Source of the DNA: PALSA-555 sp963731625
Lineage (GTDB): Bacteria; Actinomycetota; Acidimicrobiia; IMCC26256; PALSA-555
Reading direction: 5' to 3'
DNA length: 64,000 bases
Assembly (NCBI GenBank): GCA_963731625.1
Contig: CAVSWH010000001.1
Location: forward strand, 372,001 to 436,000
The translations under genes were made by a program, and so were the position numbers. Position 1 is the first letter of the stretch. Each line of letters begins with the position of its first letter. Positions 42,705-51,245 of this stretch are shown piece by piece. Below the pieces are notes generated by a model. It was not told the DNA's origin. It was given only the letters and a program-made list of their open reading frames with translations, and did no database searches.

Positions 42705-43937
42705 GTGACGACCGAGGACCGCTACATCGTCGTGTCGGCGGACGGCCACGCGGGCAACGAGATGCACGCCTACCGCGACTACCTCGAGCGGCGCTACCTC
42801 GACGACTTCGACGCGTGGGCCGCCGAATACCGCGTGCCGTACCCCGACCTCGAAGGACCGGACGCGAGCCGCAACTGGGACAGCGACCGACGCCTCGCCG
42901 AGACCGAAGCCGACGGCATCGTCGCCGAGGTGCTGTTCCCCAACACCGTGCCGCCCTTCTTCCCGAAGTCCACGCTCACGGCGCGCCCGCCGGCCGCGGA
43001 CTCCGCCGAGTTCGAGCTGCGCTGGGCCGGCCTCCGCGCGCACAACCGGTGGCTCGTCGACTTCTGCGCGGCCGCGCCGGGGCGACGCGCCGGCATCGCG
43101 CAGATCCTCCTCGGCGACGTCGACGCCGCGGTCGACGAGATTCGCTGGGCACGCGGCGCGGGGCTGACCGGCGGGGTGCTGCTCCCCGGCGCGCCGCCCG
43201 GCACCGGCCTGCCGCCCCTCTACTCCCCCAGCTACGAGCCCATCTGGTCGGTGTGCGAGGAGCTCGGCATGCCGGTGAACCACCACTCGGGCAGCGCCGT
43301 GCCGCCGCTCGACGACGCAGCCGTCGACAACGTCGTGTTCCTGCTCGAGGTGACCTGGTGGGCGCACCGCGCGTTCCCCCACCTCGTGTTCGGCGGCGTC
43401 CTCGAGCGCCACCCCGCCCTGCAGCTCGTGCTCACCGAGCAGGGCACCGGGTGGATCCCCGAGGAGCTGCGCCGCCTCGACTACTTCTTCGACCGGATGG
43501 GGTCGGCGGCGGGCACCCAAGAGATGGAGTGGGGTCGCGAGGTCGTCGGCCACCTCTCGCTGCGCCCGAGCGAGTACTGGGCGCGCCAGTGCCACGTCGG
43601 CTCGAGCTTCCTGCGACCCGGCGAGGTCCCCATGCGCCACGAGATCGGCGTCGACCGGATCATGTGGGGCAGCGACTACCCGCACCGCGAGTCGAGCTAC
43701 CCGTTCTCGCACGAGGCGCTCCGGCTCTCGTTCGCCCCGGTCGACGAGGCCGAGGTGCGCGCCATGGTCGGCGGCAACGCCGCCGCCCTCTACGGGTTCG
43801 ACCTCGACGCGCTGGGGCCGCTCGCCGCCCGCGTCGGCCCGACCGTCACCGAGGTCGCCCGCCCCCTCCCCGACGAGGACATCCCCGCCGAGGCCCGGCG
43901 CTGCCCAGCGTTCGCCGACACCGCGTCCGTGCACTGA
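42705..43937 (+). CDS. Amidohydrolase family 2 (ACMSD-like TIM-barrel) enzyme
   Basis: 410 residues from GTG 42705, with GGGAAGG upstream; an ATG at 42654 would extend it by 17 residues. Amidohydrolase_2 features: start ISADGHAG-like (VVSADGHAGNEMHAYRDYL), metal-ligand His in GMPVNHHSGSAVPP, HLVFGGVLERHPAL and C-terminal IMWGSDYPHRES with the catalytic Asp. Members decarboxylate or hydrolyse carboxylates, amides or lactones. It heads a TetR-flanked operon with an acetoacetate decarboxylase-like enzyme, an SDR and a second amidohydrolase. Confidence 0.9.
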   Translation: MTTEDRYIVVSADGHAGNEMHAYRDYLERRYLDDFDAWAAEYRVPYPDLEGPDASRNWDSDRRLAETEADGIVAEVLFPNTVPPFFPKSTLTARPPAADSAEFELRWAGLRAHNRWLVDFCAAAPGRRAGIAQILLGDVDAAVDEIRWARGAGLTGGVLLPGAPPGTGLPPLYSPSYEPIWSVCEELGMPVNHHSGSAVPPLDDAAVDNVVFLLEVTWWAHRAFPHLVFGGVLERHPALQLVLTEQGTGWIPEELRRLDYFFDRMGSAAGTQEMEWGREVVGHLSLRPSEYWARQCHVGSSFLRPGEVPMRHEIGVDRIMWGSDYPHRESSYPFSHEALRLSFAPVDEAEVRAMVGGNAAALYGFDLDALGPLAARVGPTVTEVARPLPDEDIPAEARRCPAFADTASVH

Positions 43938-43981
43938 CCGACCCGATCCGCCCGCCGACGCGGGCCAGACAAGGAGCACCC

Positions 43982-44761
43982 GTGGGAAGAATCCGCTACG
44001 CCGCCCGCAGCGAGGACGAGCTCCGCAACCGGGAGCTCGAGGCGACGTCGAAGGGCGCCTGGTCCACGACGCTCGTCGCCATCTTCGAGACCGATCCGGA
44101 TGTGCTCGCCGCGATGCTCCCGCCGCCGCTCGAGGCGCCGCCTGAGCCGCTCGCCCGGATCACGATCGCGCGCGTCGACATGCCGGGCCTCCCGACCTTT
44201 GGCGCGGCCACCGTCGCGGTGATGGCCCGGCACGAGGGCACCGACGCCGACTACGCCCTCGTGATGCCGATGACGACCGAGCAGTCGGTGATCGGCGGCC
44301 GCGAGACGTTCGGCGAGCCGAAGAAGATCGGCCAAGTCACCCTCGCGCGCGACGGCGACCGCGTCCACGGCGAGATCGCCCGGATGGGGACCACGGTCGT
44401 GGAGGTCACGGGCCGCGTCACCGGCACGCTGGCGAACCCGCCGGACGGTCGACGCACGAGCTTCTACTTCAAGTTCCTCCCGTCACCCGACGGCAAAGGC
44501 TTCGACGCCGAGCCGTCCCTCGTCTACTGCCACCGTGACGAGACGACCCGCCAGCTCGAGGCGGTCGACGGCGAGGTGATCCTGCGCGACTCGCGCTTCG
44601 ACCCGGTCGCCGACCTCCCGGTGCGGCGCGTGCGCGAGATCACGTTGGCCGAGCGCCGCAGCATCCAGAGCGCCGAGATTCACTCGCACGTCCCGGGCGA
44701 GTGGCTGCTCCCCTACGTCCATCAGCGCTACGACGACTTGTCGCCGGTGGGTGAGGACTGA
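43982..44761 (+). CDS. Acetoacetate decarboxylase family protein
   Basis: 259 residues starting GTG 43982, with AAGGAG seven bases upstream. The family signature GRETFGEPKKIGQV contains the Schiff-base Lys of acetoacetate decarboxylase, with PMTTEQSVIGG before it. Homologues also act as aldolase-dehydratases on 2-oxo acids. In this operon it sits between an amidohydrolase and an SDR, suggesting stepwise ring-cleavage or keto-acid catabolism. The exact reaction is not determinable. Confidence 0.85.
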   Translation: MGRIRYAARSEDELRNRELEATSKGAWSTTLVAIFETDPDVLAAMLPPPLEAPPEPLARITIARVDMPGLPTFGAATVAVMARHEGTDADYALVMPMTTEQSVIGGRETFGEPKKIGQVTLARDGDRVHGEIARMGTTVVEVTGRVTGTLANPPDGRRTSFYFKFLPSPDGKGFDAEPSLVYCHRDETTRQLEAVDGEVILRDSRFDPVADLPVRRVREITLAERRSIQSAEIHSHVPGEWLLPYVHQRYDDLSPVGED

Positions 44762-44764
44762 GGG

Positions 44765-45649
44765 GTGATCGAGGACCTCGCGGGCAAGACGGCGGTCGTC
44801 ACCGGCGGGGGCAGCGGCCTCGGACGCGCACTCGGTGAGCGTTTCGCCCGCGAAGGCATGCGCGTCGTCCTCGCCGACATCCAGCCCCCGGTGCTCGACG
44901 CCACCGTCGCCGAGCTGCGCGACGCCGGCCTCGACGTCCAGGGCATCGAGACCGACGTGTCGACGTGGGACTCCGTCGCGGCGCTGCGCGACCGCGCCGT
45001 CGCCGTCGCCGGTCCGGTGCACCTCGTGTGCAACAACGCCGGGATCGGCGCGGGCGCCGAGGGTCGCCTCTGGGAGCACGAGCTGAACGACTGGCGCTGG
45101 GCGCTCGGCGTGAACCTGTGGGGCGTCATCCACGGCATCAACGCGTTCGTGCCCCACATGCTCGAGCACGGCGAACCCGCCCACGTGGTGAACACCTCTT
45201 CGGGCAACGGCGGTGTCGCGCCCTTGTCGGCGACGCCCGAGTACGCGGTGACGAAGGCGGCGGTCGTCACCCTGACCGAGACGCTGTACGCGCAGCTCCG
45301 AGAGGACGGCGCGACGGTCGGCGCGTCCGTGCTGTTCCCCGGGCCGCACATGCTGCGCACCGGCCTCTTCAATTCGTGGCGCACCCGCCCGGAGGCGTTC
45401 GCCCGGGAACGGCCCCGCTCCACCCCGCCCGTCACGCTCGAGCAGTACGAGGCGCTCCTGCGCGACGCAGGCAAGACGATCCAGTACACCCCCGTCGAGG
45501 AGGTCGCGGGCCGGGTCGTCGACGCGGTGCGCGCCGGCGACTTCTGGATCCTGCCTCCCGACGAGCGGACCGACGAGCGCATCCACGCTCGCGCCGACTC
45601 GATGCTGAAGCGTGAGAACCCGACGTACGTCCAGGCCACGGCCGGCTGA
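44765..45649 (+). CDS. SDR-family NAD(P)-dependent oxidoreductase
   Basis: 294 residues from GTG 44765, three bases after the upstream stop. Cofactor motif VVTGGGSGLGRALG, acidic residue after beta-2 (LADIQ, favouring NAD), CNNAGIGAG, and Ser/Tyr/Lys in NTSSGNGGVAPLSATPEYAVTKAAV. The extended C-terminal part (FWILPPDERTDERIHARADSML) is typical of larger substrate SDRs. It probably oxidises an alcohol or reduces a ketone produced by the neighbouring enzymes. Confidence 0.9.
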   Translation: MIEDLAGKTAVVTGGGSGLGRALGERFAREGMRVVLADIQPPVLDATVAELRDAGLDVQGIETDVSTWDSVAALRDRAVAVAGPVHLVCNNAGIGAGAEGRLWEHELNDWRWALGVNLWGVIHGINAFVPHMLEHGEPAHVVNTSSGNGGVAPLSATPEYAVTKAAVVTLTETLYAQLREDGATVGASVLFPGPHMLRTGLFNSWRTRPEAFARERPRSTPPVTLEQYEALLRDAGKTIQYTPVEEVAGRVVDAVRAGDFWILPPDERTDERIHARADSMLKRENPTYVQATAG

Positions 45650-45659
45650 GGAGGCGCGC

Positions 45660-46943
45660 GTGTCCCGCTATCTCGTGATCTCTTCCGACTGCCACGCCGG
45701 CCTGCCCAACGAGCAGTACCGGGACTGGCTCGACCCGGCCCACCGCGGCGCGTTCGACGAGGCGCAGGCCGCCCGCTCCGCGATGGAGCAGGAGCTCGTC
45801 GCCCGCGGGCTGCGCAACGAGGCGTTCGCCGAAGAATGGGAGCGCGAGAACGAGGAAGGCCTGCGCGGCGGGTGGGACGCGGCGCGGCGCGACAAGGAGC
45901 TCGACGCCGATGGCGTCGCCGGCGAGGTCATCTTCCCCGACGCCGACGCGGTCACCGGCGGCGCGTCCGCTCCGTTCGGCGCCGGGCTCGGCACGAGTGG
46001 CGACCAGGACCCGGCGCTGCTGCTCGCCGGGGCGAAGGCCCACAACCGCTGGCTCGCCGAGCTCTGCGCCGACAGCCCGGCGCGGCGCGCCGGCGTCGCC
46101 ATCGTCCCGATCCTCCACGACGTCGACGCCGCGGTCGCCGAGATCCAGCGGGCCGCGACGAGCGGGCTGCGCGGCGGGATCCTCATCCCCTCCATGTGGC
46201 AGCCCTACCCGCCGTACCACGACGACCGCTACGACCCGATCTGGGCCGCCTGCCAGGACCTCGACCTGCCGGTCCACGTCCACTCCGGCGCCGCCGACAA
46301 GGAGGCCTATGGCGAGCACGTCGGCATCTACGTCGCGGAGGTGCGGTGGTGGTCGATGCGCGCCCTGTGGTTCCTGCTGTGGTCCGGCACCTTCGACCGG
46401 TTCCCGCGCCTCAAGTTCGTCGTCACCGAGTGCGGCGCGTTCTGGGCGCCCGACCTGCTCTGGAGCTCCGACATCGTCTACGACCGTGAGCACGCGGCGA
46501 AGAAGATGGGGTCCCAGCTGACGGCAGCCCTGCGCATGCGCCCGAGCGACTACTTCGACCGCAACTGCGCGATCGGCGCGTCCAACACTCGCCGTCGCGA
46601 GCTGGCCCGCCGCTACGAGATCGGTGTCGGCAACATCATGTGGGGCAACGACTTCCCCCATCCCGAGGGCACGTGGCCCCACACGAAGGAGTGGCTGCGC
46701 AAGGCCTTCCGCGACATCCCGGCCGACGAGACCGCCGCGATCCTCGGCGGGAACGCGGCAACGGCCTACGGCTTCGACGTCGACGCCCTCACCCCGCTGG
46801 TCGAGCGGGTCGGGCCGACCCCCGACGAGCTCGGCCAGACCGGCGCCGAGACGGACGGTCGCCTCGACAAGTGGGTGGACCTCAAGAGGGCCGGCCGGCC
46901 CTGGATCACCGGCGTCGAAGCCACCGAGCTCGCCATCGGCTGA
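45660..46943 (+). CDS. Second amidohydrolase family 2 enzyme
   Basis: 427 residues from GTG 45660 with GAGGAGG upstream. It has the same fold as the first operon gene: VISSDCHAGLPNEQYRDWL, a barrel His in LPVHVHSGAADK, VVTECGAFW and IMWGNDFPHPEGTW. An about 40-residue insertion after the first strand (RNEAFAEEWERENEEG) distinguishes it from the first copy. Paired paralogues in one operon could act on successive intermediates or form a heteromer. The operon ends here, 105 bp before a secreted glycine-rich protein gene. Confidence 0.9.
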   Translation: MSRYLVISSDCHAGLPNEQYRDWLDPAHRGAFDEAQAARSAMEQELVARGLRNEAFAEEWERENEEGLRGGWDAARRDKELDADGVAGEVIFPDADAVTGGASAPFGAGLGTSGDQDPALLLAGAKAHNRWLAELCADSPARRAGVAIVPILHDVDAAVAEIQRAATSGLRGGILIPSMWQPYPPYHDDRYDPIWAACQDLDLPVHVHSGAADKEAYGEHVGIYVAEVRWWSMRALWFLLWSGTFDRFPRLKFVVTECGAFWAPDLLWSSDIVYDREHAAKKMGSQLTAALRMRPSDYFDRNCAIGASNTRRRELARRYEIGVGNIMWGNDFPHPEGTWPHTKEWLRKAFRDIPADETAAILGGNAATAYGFDVDALTPLVERVGPTPDELGQTGAETDGRLDKWVDLKRAGRPWITGVEATELAIG

Positions 46944-47048
46944 GCGGACGCTCGACCACGAGGAGGTCGACGGCGTCGCGCGCCGTTCCCAGCCAGCGGT
47001 CCGGGTGCTTGATACCTTGCGGGCGTTCCGGACAACGGGAGGTCGCGG

Positions 47049-48194
47049 GTGAAGCTGCGGATGGTGGTTGCGGGCGTGGGGGCGGCAACCACGCTGGTGG
47101 GTGTCGTCGCGCTCGCGGTTGGGTCGGGGCCGGCGGGGGCGGCGTCGACGACGTTGTTCTCGTCGAGCACCCCGGGGTTCGTGGCCGGCGCGGCGACGGT
47201 CCCGGCAGGGATCTGCTTTGTGAGCGTCACGGCCGACGGCGGTCACGGCGGGAGCGGCGCGCCCGGAGCGGGCGGGGCCGGCGCGTTCGTCGCAGCCCGA
47301 TTCGCGGTCACGCCGGGAACCACGTTCGGGGTCGCGGTCGGTGGCCAGGGTTCGAACGGCATCAGCAACGGGAACGGCGGCGCCGGTGGGATGGAAGGCG
47401 GCGGGGGCGGCGGGCTCTCGAACAGCACGTCGACACCGAACTCCGGCGGCGGCGGTGGCGGCGGGACATCGGGCGTGTCAACCGGCGCGACGCTGCTGGT
47501 CGTCGCGGCGGGCGGCGGGGGCACCGGCGGGCCCGGGGGCGGCGCGGCCCTGGGCGGCGCCGGCGGCCTGCTGAACACCAACGGCCAGAACAACGGAACC
47601 GGTACCCTCCCCGGGGCGGGAGGCAACACGTCCGGCGCCGGGGGCAACGGCAACGGGTTCACCTCGGGATCGTCGCCCAGCAGTGGTGGTGGCGGTGGCG
47701 TCACCACCGGCGGGACCTTCTTCCTGGCGGGCGGCGGCGGGGCGGCTGGCTTCGGCGGCGGCGGTGGCGGCGGTTCGCTCGCTGGCGACGGGAGCCCGGG
47801 TCATGCGGCCGGGACCGGACAGACCGGCATGCCCGGCGCCGCCGGATCTAGCGGCGGTGCTTCGGGCGGGGCCGGGTTCGCCACCGGGGGCAACGGCGGA
47901 GCCGGCGGCATCATCAACGGGGGCGGAGGCGGCGGTGGGCTCGGATTCGGGGGCGGCGGCGGAGGGAACGGCGTCGGTGGCGGCGGCGGCGGGGGTGGCG
48001 GGTACGGCGCCGGCGGCGGCGGATTCCTCGGCGGTGGTGGCGGCGGCTCGTCGTTCGTGGCCAGCACCGCGCTCACACCGACCTCGAAGGCCAGCACGCG
48101 CACCAACACCCAAGACGGCCAGGTGACGATCAGCTACGACCCGGCCACCGACTCCTGCCCGGTGGTTGCACCGACGGCGGCGTTCACCGGGTAG
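47049..48194 (+). CDS. Secreted glycine-rich protein (ALK-type Gly-rich domain-like)
   Basis: 381 residues from GTG 47049 with GGGAGG upstream. A signal peptide (KLRMVVAGVGAATTLVGVVALAV, cleavage near AGAA) precedes a lead segment (GFVAGAATVPAGICFVSVTA). The following about 270 residues have more than half Gly in irregular Gly runs separated by short hydrophobic strands (LLVVAAGG, FFLAGGGGAAGFGG). It ends with SFVASTALTPT and QVTISYDP, as in bacterial glycine-rich domains related to the ALK/LTK receptor ectodomain. It may form polyglycine-II-type helical bundles at the cell surface; adhesion or matrix function is inference. It resembles, but is not, a PE_PGRS protein (no PE domain). Confidence 0.8.
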   Translation: MKLRMVVAGVGAATTLVGVVALAVGSGPAGAASTTLFSSSTPGFVAGAATVPAGICFVSVTADGGHGGSGAPGAGGAGAFVAARFAVTPGTTFGVAVGGQGSNGISNGNGGAGGMEGGGGGGLSNSTSTPNSGGGGGGGTSGVSTGATLLVVAAGGGGTGGPGGGAALGGAGGLLNTNGQNNGTGTLPGAGGNTSGAGGNGNGFTSGSSPSSGGGGGVTTGGTFFLAGGGGAAGFGGGGGGGSLAGDGSPGHAAGTGQTGMPGAAGSSGGASGGAGFATGGNGGAGGIINGGGGGGGLGFGGGGGGNGVGGGGGGGGGYGAGGGGFLGGGGGGSSFVASTALTPTSKASTRTNTQDGQVTISYDPATDSCPVVAPTAAFTG

Positions 48195-48463
48195 CGCCCT
48201 CACCCGCGAGCTTCACGCGGTCTCGGTCGCCGCTTCCCCGCCGCCGCCAAACCCATCGAGCCGATCGGCCCTACGTCCGACGCGGTCGCGCACCTCTCAG
48301 GGTAGGGGCCGCCCTCGCCGTCGGCATCGGCCCGTCGGCTCTCATCCTTGGGATGGAGGCACCGCCGGGCGCGTCGGCCGGGAGAAGGATCCGTGAAACC
48401 TCCCCGCAGAGGTCGCCAATCACCCGGCAGGTTTCGTATCGTCGAGGCAACCAGGAGGTAGCC

Positions 48464-49384
48464 ATGATCGAAGCGCGCGGGCTCACCAAGCGCTACGGGG
48501 CGACGCTGGCGGTCGACGATCTCAGCTTCGAGATCAAGCCCGGCACGGTGACGGGGTTCCTCGGTCCCAACGGGGCCGGCAAGACCACCACGATGCGCTG
48601 CATCCTCGGGCTCGACCACCCGACGAAGGGGTCGGTGGCGGTCAACGGCCGCCCCTACGCCGAGCGCCGCTTCCCGCTCCACGAGGTCGGCGCCCTCCTC
48701 GACGCGTCCGCCGTGCAGCCCGGGCGTCGAGCCGAGCAGCACCTCTGGGCGCTCGCCCAGAGCAACCGGATCCCCCGCACGCGGGTACGCGAGGTGCTCG
48801 AGCTCGTCGGGCTCACCGCCGTCGCCCGCAAGCGGATCGGCACCTTCTCCCTCGGCATGAACCAGCGGCTCGGCATCGCCGCGACGCTGCTCGGCGACCC
48901 CGGCGTCCTCATGTTCGACGAGCCGGTGAACGGCCTCGACCCCGAGGGCATCGTCTGGATCCGGCACCTGTTCAAGCGGCTCGCGGCGGAGGGGCGCACG
49001 GTCTTCGTGTCGAGTCACCTCATGAGCGAGATGGCCCTCACCGCCGAGAACCTCATCGTCATCGGCCGCGGCCACCTCATCGCCCAGGGTGCGATCGACG
49101 AGCTCACGAGCCGAACCGCCGGCAACGTGCTCGTCAAGTCGCCCCAGGCCGAGGAACTCACCCGGCTCCTCATCGACCAGCAGGCCAAGGTCGAGCTCGA
49201 CGGGAGCGCGATCCGGGTGCGAGGACTGAACGCGCCCGCCATCGGGGACCTCGCCGCCGCGCACGGGATCGTCCTGCACGAGCTCGCACCCGAGCAGGCC
49301 TCGCTCGAGGAGACGTTCTTCGAGCTCACCGGAGAGAGCGTCGAGTACCGGGCGGACGAGCCCGTCCCGAGCCGAGGAGCGTGA
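48464..49384 (+). CDS. ABC transporter ATP-binding protein (exporter type)
   Basis: 306 residues from ATG 48464 with AGGAGG six bases upstream. Nucleotide-binding domain: Walker A GPNGAGKTTT, signature-like FSLGMNQRLGIA, Walker B GVLMFDEPVNGLDPEG and switch His in VSSHLMSEM. A C-terminal about 80-residue extension is typical of DRA-type/BcrA exporters. It would energise export with the permease encoded next (4-bp overlap), probably of a lipid, peptide or antibiotic-like molecule. Confidence 0.93.
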   Translation: MIEARGLTKRYGATLAVDDLSFEIKPGTVTGFLGPNGAGKTTTMRCILGLDHPTKGSVAVNGRPYAERRFPLHEVGALLDASAVQPGRRAEQHLWALAQSNRIPRTRVREVLELVGLTAVARKRIGTFSLGMNQRLGIAATLLGDPGVLMFDEPVNGLDPEGIVWIRHLFKRLAAEGRTVFVSSHLMSEMALTAENLIVIGRGHLIAQGAIDELTSRTAGNVLVKSPQAEELTRLLIDQQAKVELDGSAIRVRGLNAPAIGDLAAAHGIVLHELAPEQASLEETFFELTGESVEYRADEPVPSRGA

Positions 49385-50256
49385 GCCCGATGGCGACCAC
49401 GACCACGACCCCCACCGCCGAGACGCCCGCCACCCCACCCGAGCCGACGGGCAAGCCGACCGGCTCGCTGTGGCGCGCCGTGCTCGCGTCCGAGTGGACG
49501 AAGCTGCGGACCGTCCGCTCGACGGTCTGGACCCTCTTCGCGACGTTCGTCGTCACCATCGGGATCGGCTCGCTCATCGCGCTCGCCCGTACGAGCCGGT
49601 GGGACAACCTCAGCCTCCACGACAAGCTCACGTTCGACCCGACGAGCTTCAGCCTCCGCGGGGTCTTCCTCGCGCAGCTCGCGATCGGCGTCCTCGGCGT
49701 GCTCATCGTGTCGTCGGAGTACTCGAGCGGGATGATCCGCACGACGTTCGCCGCGGTCCCGCAGCGGCGCGTCGTCCTGTACTCGAAGGCGATCGTGTTC
49801 GCGATCGTCGCCTACGTGACGACCGCGATCGCGTGCCTGGCCGCGTTCCTCATCGGCCAGGCGATCTTCGCCGGCAAGCGGCTGCCGACCGGCGCGGTCC
49901 TCGGCGTGTCCCTGTCCAGCTCGGGTGCGCTGCGGTCCGTGCTCCTCGCCGCGTTCTACCTCACGGTCGTCGGCATCATCGGGCTGGCGCTCGGCTCGCT
50001 GCTGCGCCGCACCGCTGGGGCGATCGCGACGCTGTTCGGGATCGTCTTCGTCCTGCCCATCCTCACGAGCGCGCTCCCCTCGCCCTGGGACACCGACGTC
50101 GGCAAGTACCTGCCGAGCGGCGCCGGCGTGGCGAGCTTCACAGTGAAGCACACCAGTGACCTGCTCCACCCGGGAGCCGGGTTCTTGGTGCTCGTCGGCT
50201 ACGTGCTCTTCGCCCTCTGGATCGCGGGCTTCGCGCTCACCCGGCGCGACGCGTAG
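49381..50256 (+). CDS. ABC transporter permease (ABC-2 type)
   Basis: 291 residues starting GTG, overlapping the ATPase stop by 4 bp (an ATG three codons later is possible). A Thr/Pro-rich N-terminal tail of about 28 residues precedes six TM helices; the VSSEYSSGMIRTTFAAVP loop is characteristic of ABC-2 permeases such as BcrB/NatB-like exporters. It forms the membrane channel of the exporter. It converges on a hemolysin III-like gene ten bases away. Confidence 0.9.
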   Translation: MSPMATTTTTPTAETPATPPEPTGKPTGSLWRAVLASEWTKLRTVRSTVWTLFATFVVTIGIGSLIALARTSRWDNLSLHDKLTFDPTSFSLRGVFLAQLAIGVLGVLIVSSEYSSGMIRTTFAAVPQRRVVLYSKAIVFAIVAYVTTAIACLAAFLIGQAIFAGKRLPTGAVLGVSLSSSGALRSVLLAAFYLTVVGIIGLALGSLLRRTAGAIATLFGIVFVLPILTSALPSPWDTDVGKYLPSGAGVASFTVKHTSDLLHPGAGFLVLVGYVLFALWIAGFALTRRDA

Positions 50257-50266
50257 ACCGGGCCGG

Positions 50267-50923
50267 TCAGGCGCCGGCGATCAGGTGCAGGTTCACCGCG
50301 AAGAAGGCGGCACCCGCGGCGATGCTGCAGACGTGCCACACCTCGTGGTAGCCGAACCACCGCGCGACGGGACCGGGCCAGTGCAAGGCGAAGAGGACGG
50401 CACCCAGCGTGTAGACGAGCCCGCCGAGGAGCGCCACGGCGAGCAGGTCGTCGGGGCGTCGCGCGAGTGTCGGCACGGCGGCCACCGCCGCCCAGCCGAG
50501 CACCAGGTAGAGGGTCGAGCAGACGCCCCGGAAGCGGTCGTGCGCCAACGTCGTCACCGCGATGCCGACGAGCGCGCCGGCCCACACGATGGCGAGGAGC
50601 GCCCAGCGCGCGGACCCGTGGAGCGCCAGCAGGCACACCGGGGTGTAGGTGCCCGCGATCAGCACGTAGATCATCGAGTGGTCGAGCCGCTTCATGATGC
50701 GGCGCGCCCGAGGTGAGCGTGCGTAGATGTGGTAGGTCGAGCTCGTGCCGTAGAGGAGGACCATCGCGAGGCCGTACACGCACGCGGCGATGACGCCCGT
50801 GGAGGTGTGAGCGTCGGCGAGCAGCCACGCGACGCCCCCGACCGACGCGAGCGCTGCCAGCTGATGAAGCCGGCCACGGAGCCGGGGACCCGTGAAGGCG
50901 ACGGGCACGCTCACCGTCCTCAT
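50267..50923 (-). CDS. Hemolysin III / PAQR-family seven-TM membrane protein
   Basis: 218 residues from ATG 50923. Seven TM helices with the PAQR zinc-site residues: STYHIYAR in the second helix and GYHEVWHVCSIAAG in the last, plus the DHSMIYVLIAGTYTP motif. Bacterial members (YqfA/HlyIII) are related to adiponectin/progestin receptors and may be membrane hydrolases or sensors of lipid state. Activity here is unknown. Its upstream 322-bp spacer contains two dyads. Confidence 0.92.
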   Translation of the reverse strand: MRTVSVPVAFTGPRLRGRLHQLAALASVGGVAWLLADAHTSTGVIAACVYGLAMVLLYGTSSTYHIYARSPRARRIMKRLDHSMIYVLIAGTYTPVCLLALHGSARWALLAIVWAGALVGIAVTTLAHDRFRGVCSTLYLVLGWAAVAAVPTLARRPDDLLAVALLGGLVYTLGAVLFALHWPGPVARWFGYHEVWHVCSIAAGAAFFAVNLHLIAGA

Positions 50924-50943
50924 GATGGCATCACGACGCAGCC

Positions 50944-50956
50944 GAATCCGGGATTC
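50944..50956. promoter_or_regulatory. GAATCC-G-GGATTC perfect dyad upstream of hemolysin III gene
   Basis: Perfect 6-bp arms around one central base, 21 bp upstream of the hemolysin III-like start. A possible operator; no promoter elements are certain. The 50924-51245 spacer (322 bp) holds no gene otherwise. Confidence 0.4.
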
Positions 50957-50975
50957 AGGGCGCGGTCCCCGGACT

Positions 50976-50991
50976 CGTGACAAGGGTCACG
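50976..50991. promoter_or_regulatory. CRP-like site CGTGA-N6-TCACG
   Basis: CGTGACAAGGGTCACG matches the GTGA-N6-TCAC core of actinobacterial CRP/GlxR operators. It lies between the divergent hemolysin III and phosphoesterase genes, consistent with cAMP control suggested by the cyclases elsewhere in the window. Such sites also occur by chance. Confidence 0.4.
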
Positions 50992-51245
50992 GGGCCGCGA
51001 CCAGCCAAGCCGGCGCCGCGTCGAGTGCGGCGCGCGTACGGCGCGCGCCGGATTGCACCCGGGTGAGCGCGATCGGCTGCTCGCCACCCACGCGTCACCT
51101 CCCCGCCATCTGGACGACTCGGCACCGACACCCGCGCACCGCCCGGCGCGCCGGCGCGCCGCGTGAATGGCTGGCGCGCGGACGCGTCGGCCATACTCCC
51201 GGCCGTGCTGCTCCGCCTCGACCCGCTCACCACCCCCGCCGCGAC

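Noticed and set aside
47240..48060. Repeat-rich segment that might be a CRISPR array or tandem satellite
   Set aside because: The repetition is irregular Gly codons within one secreted protein, with no constant repeat or spacer lengths.
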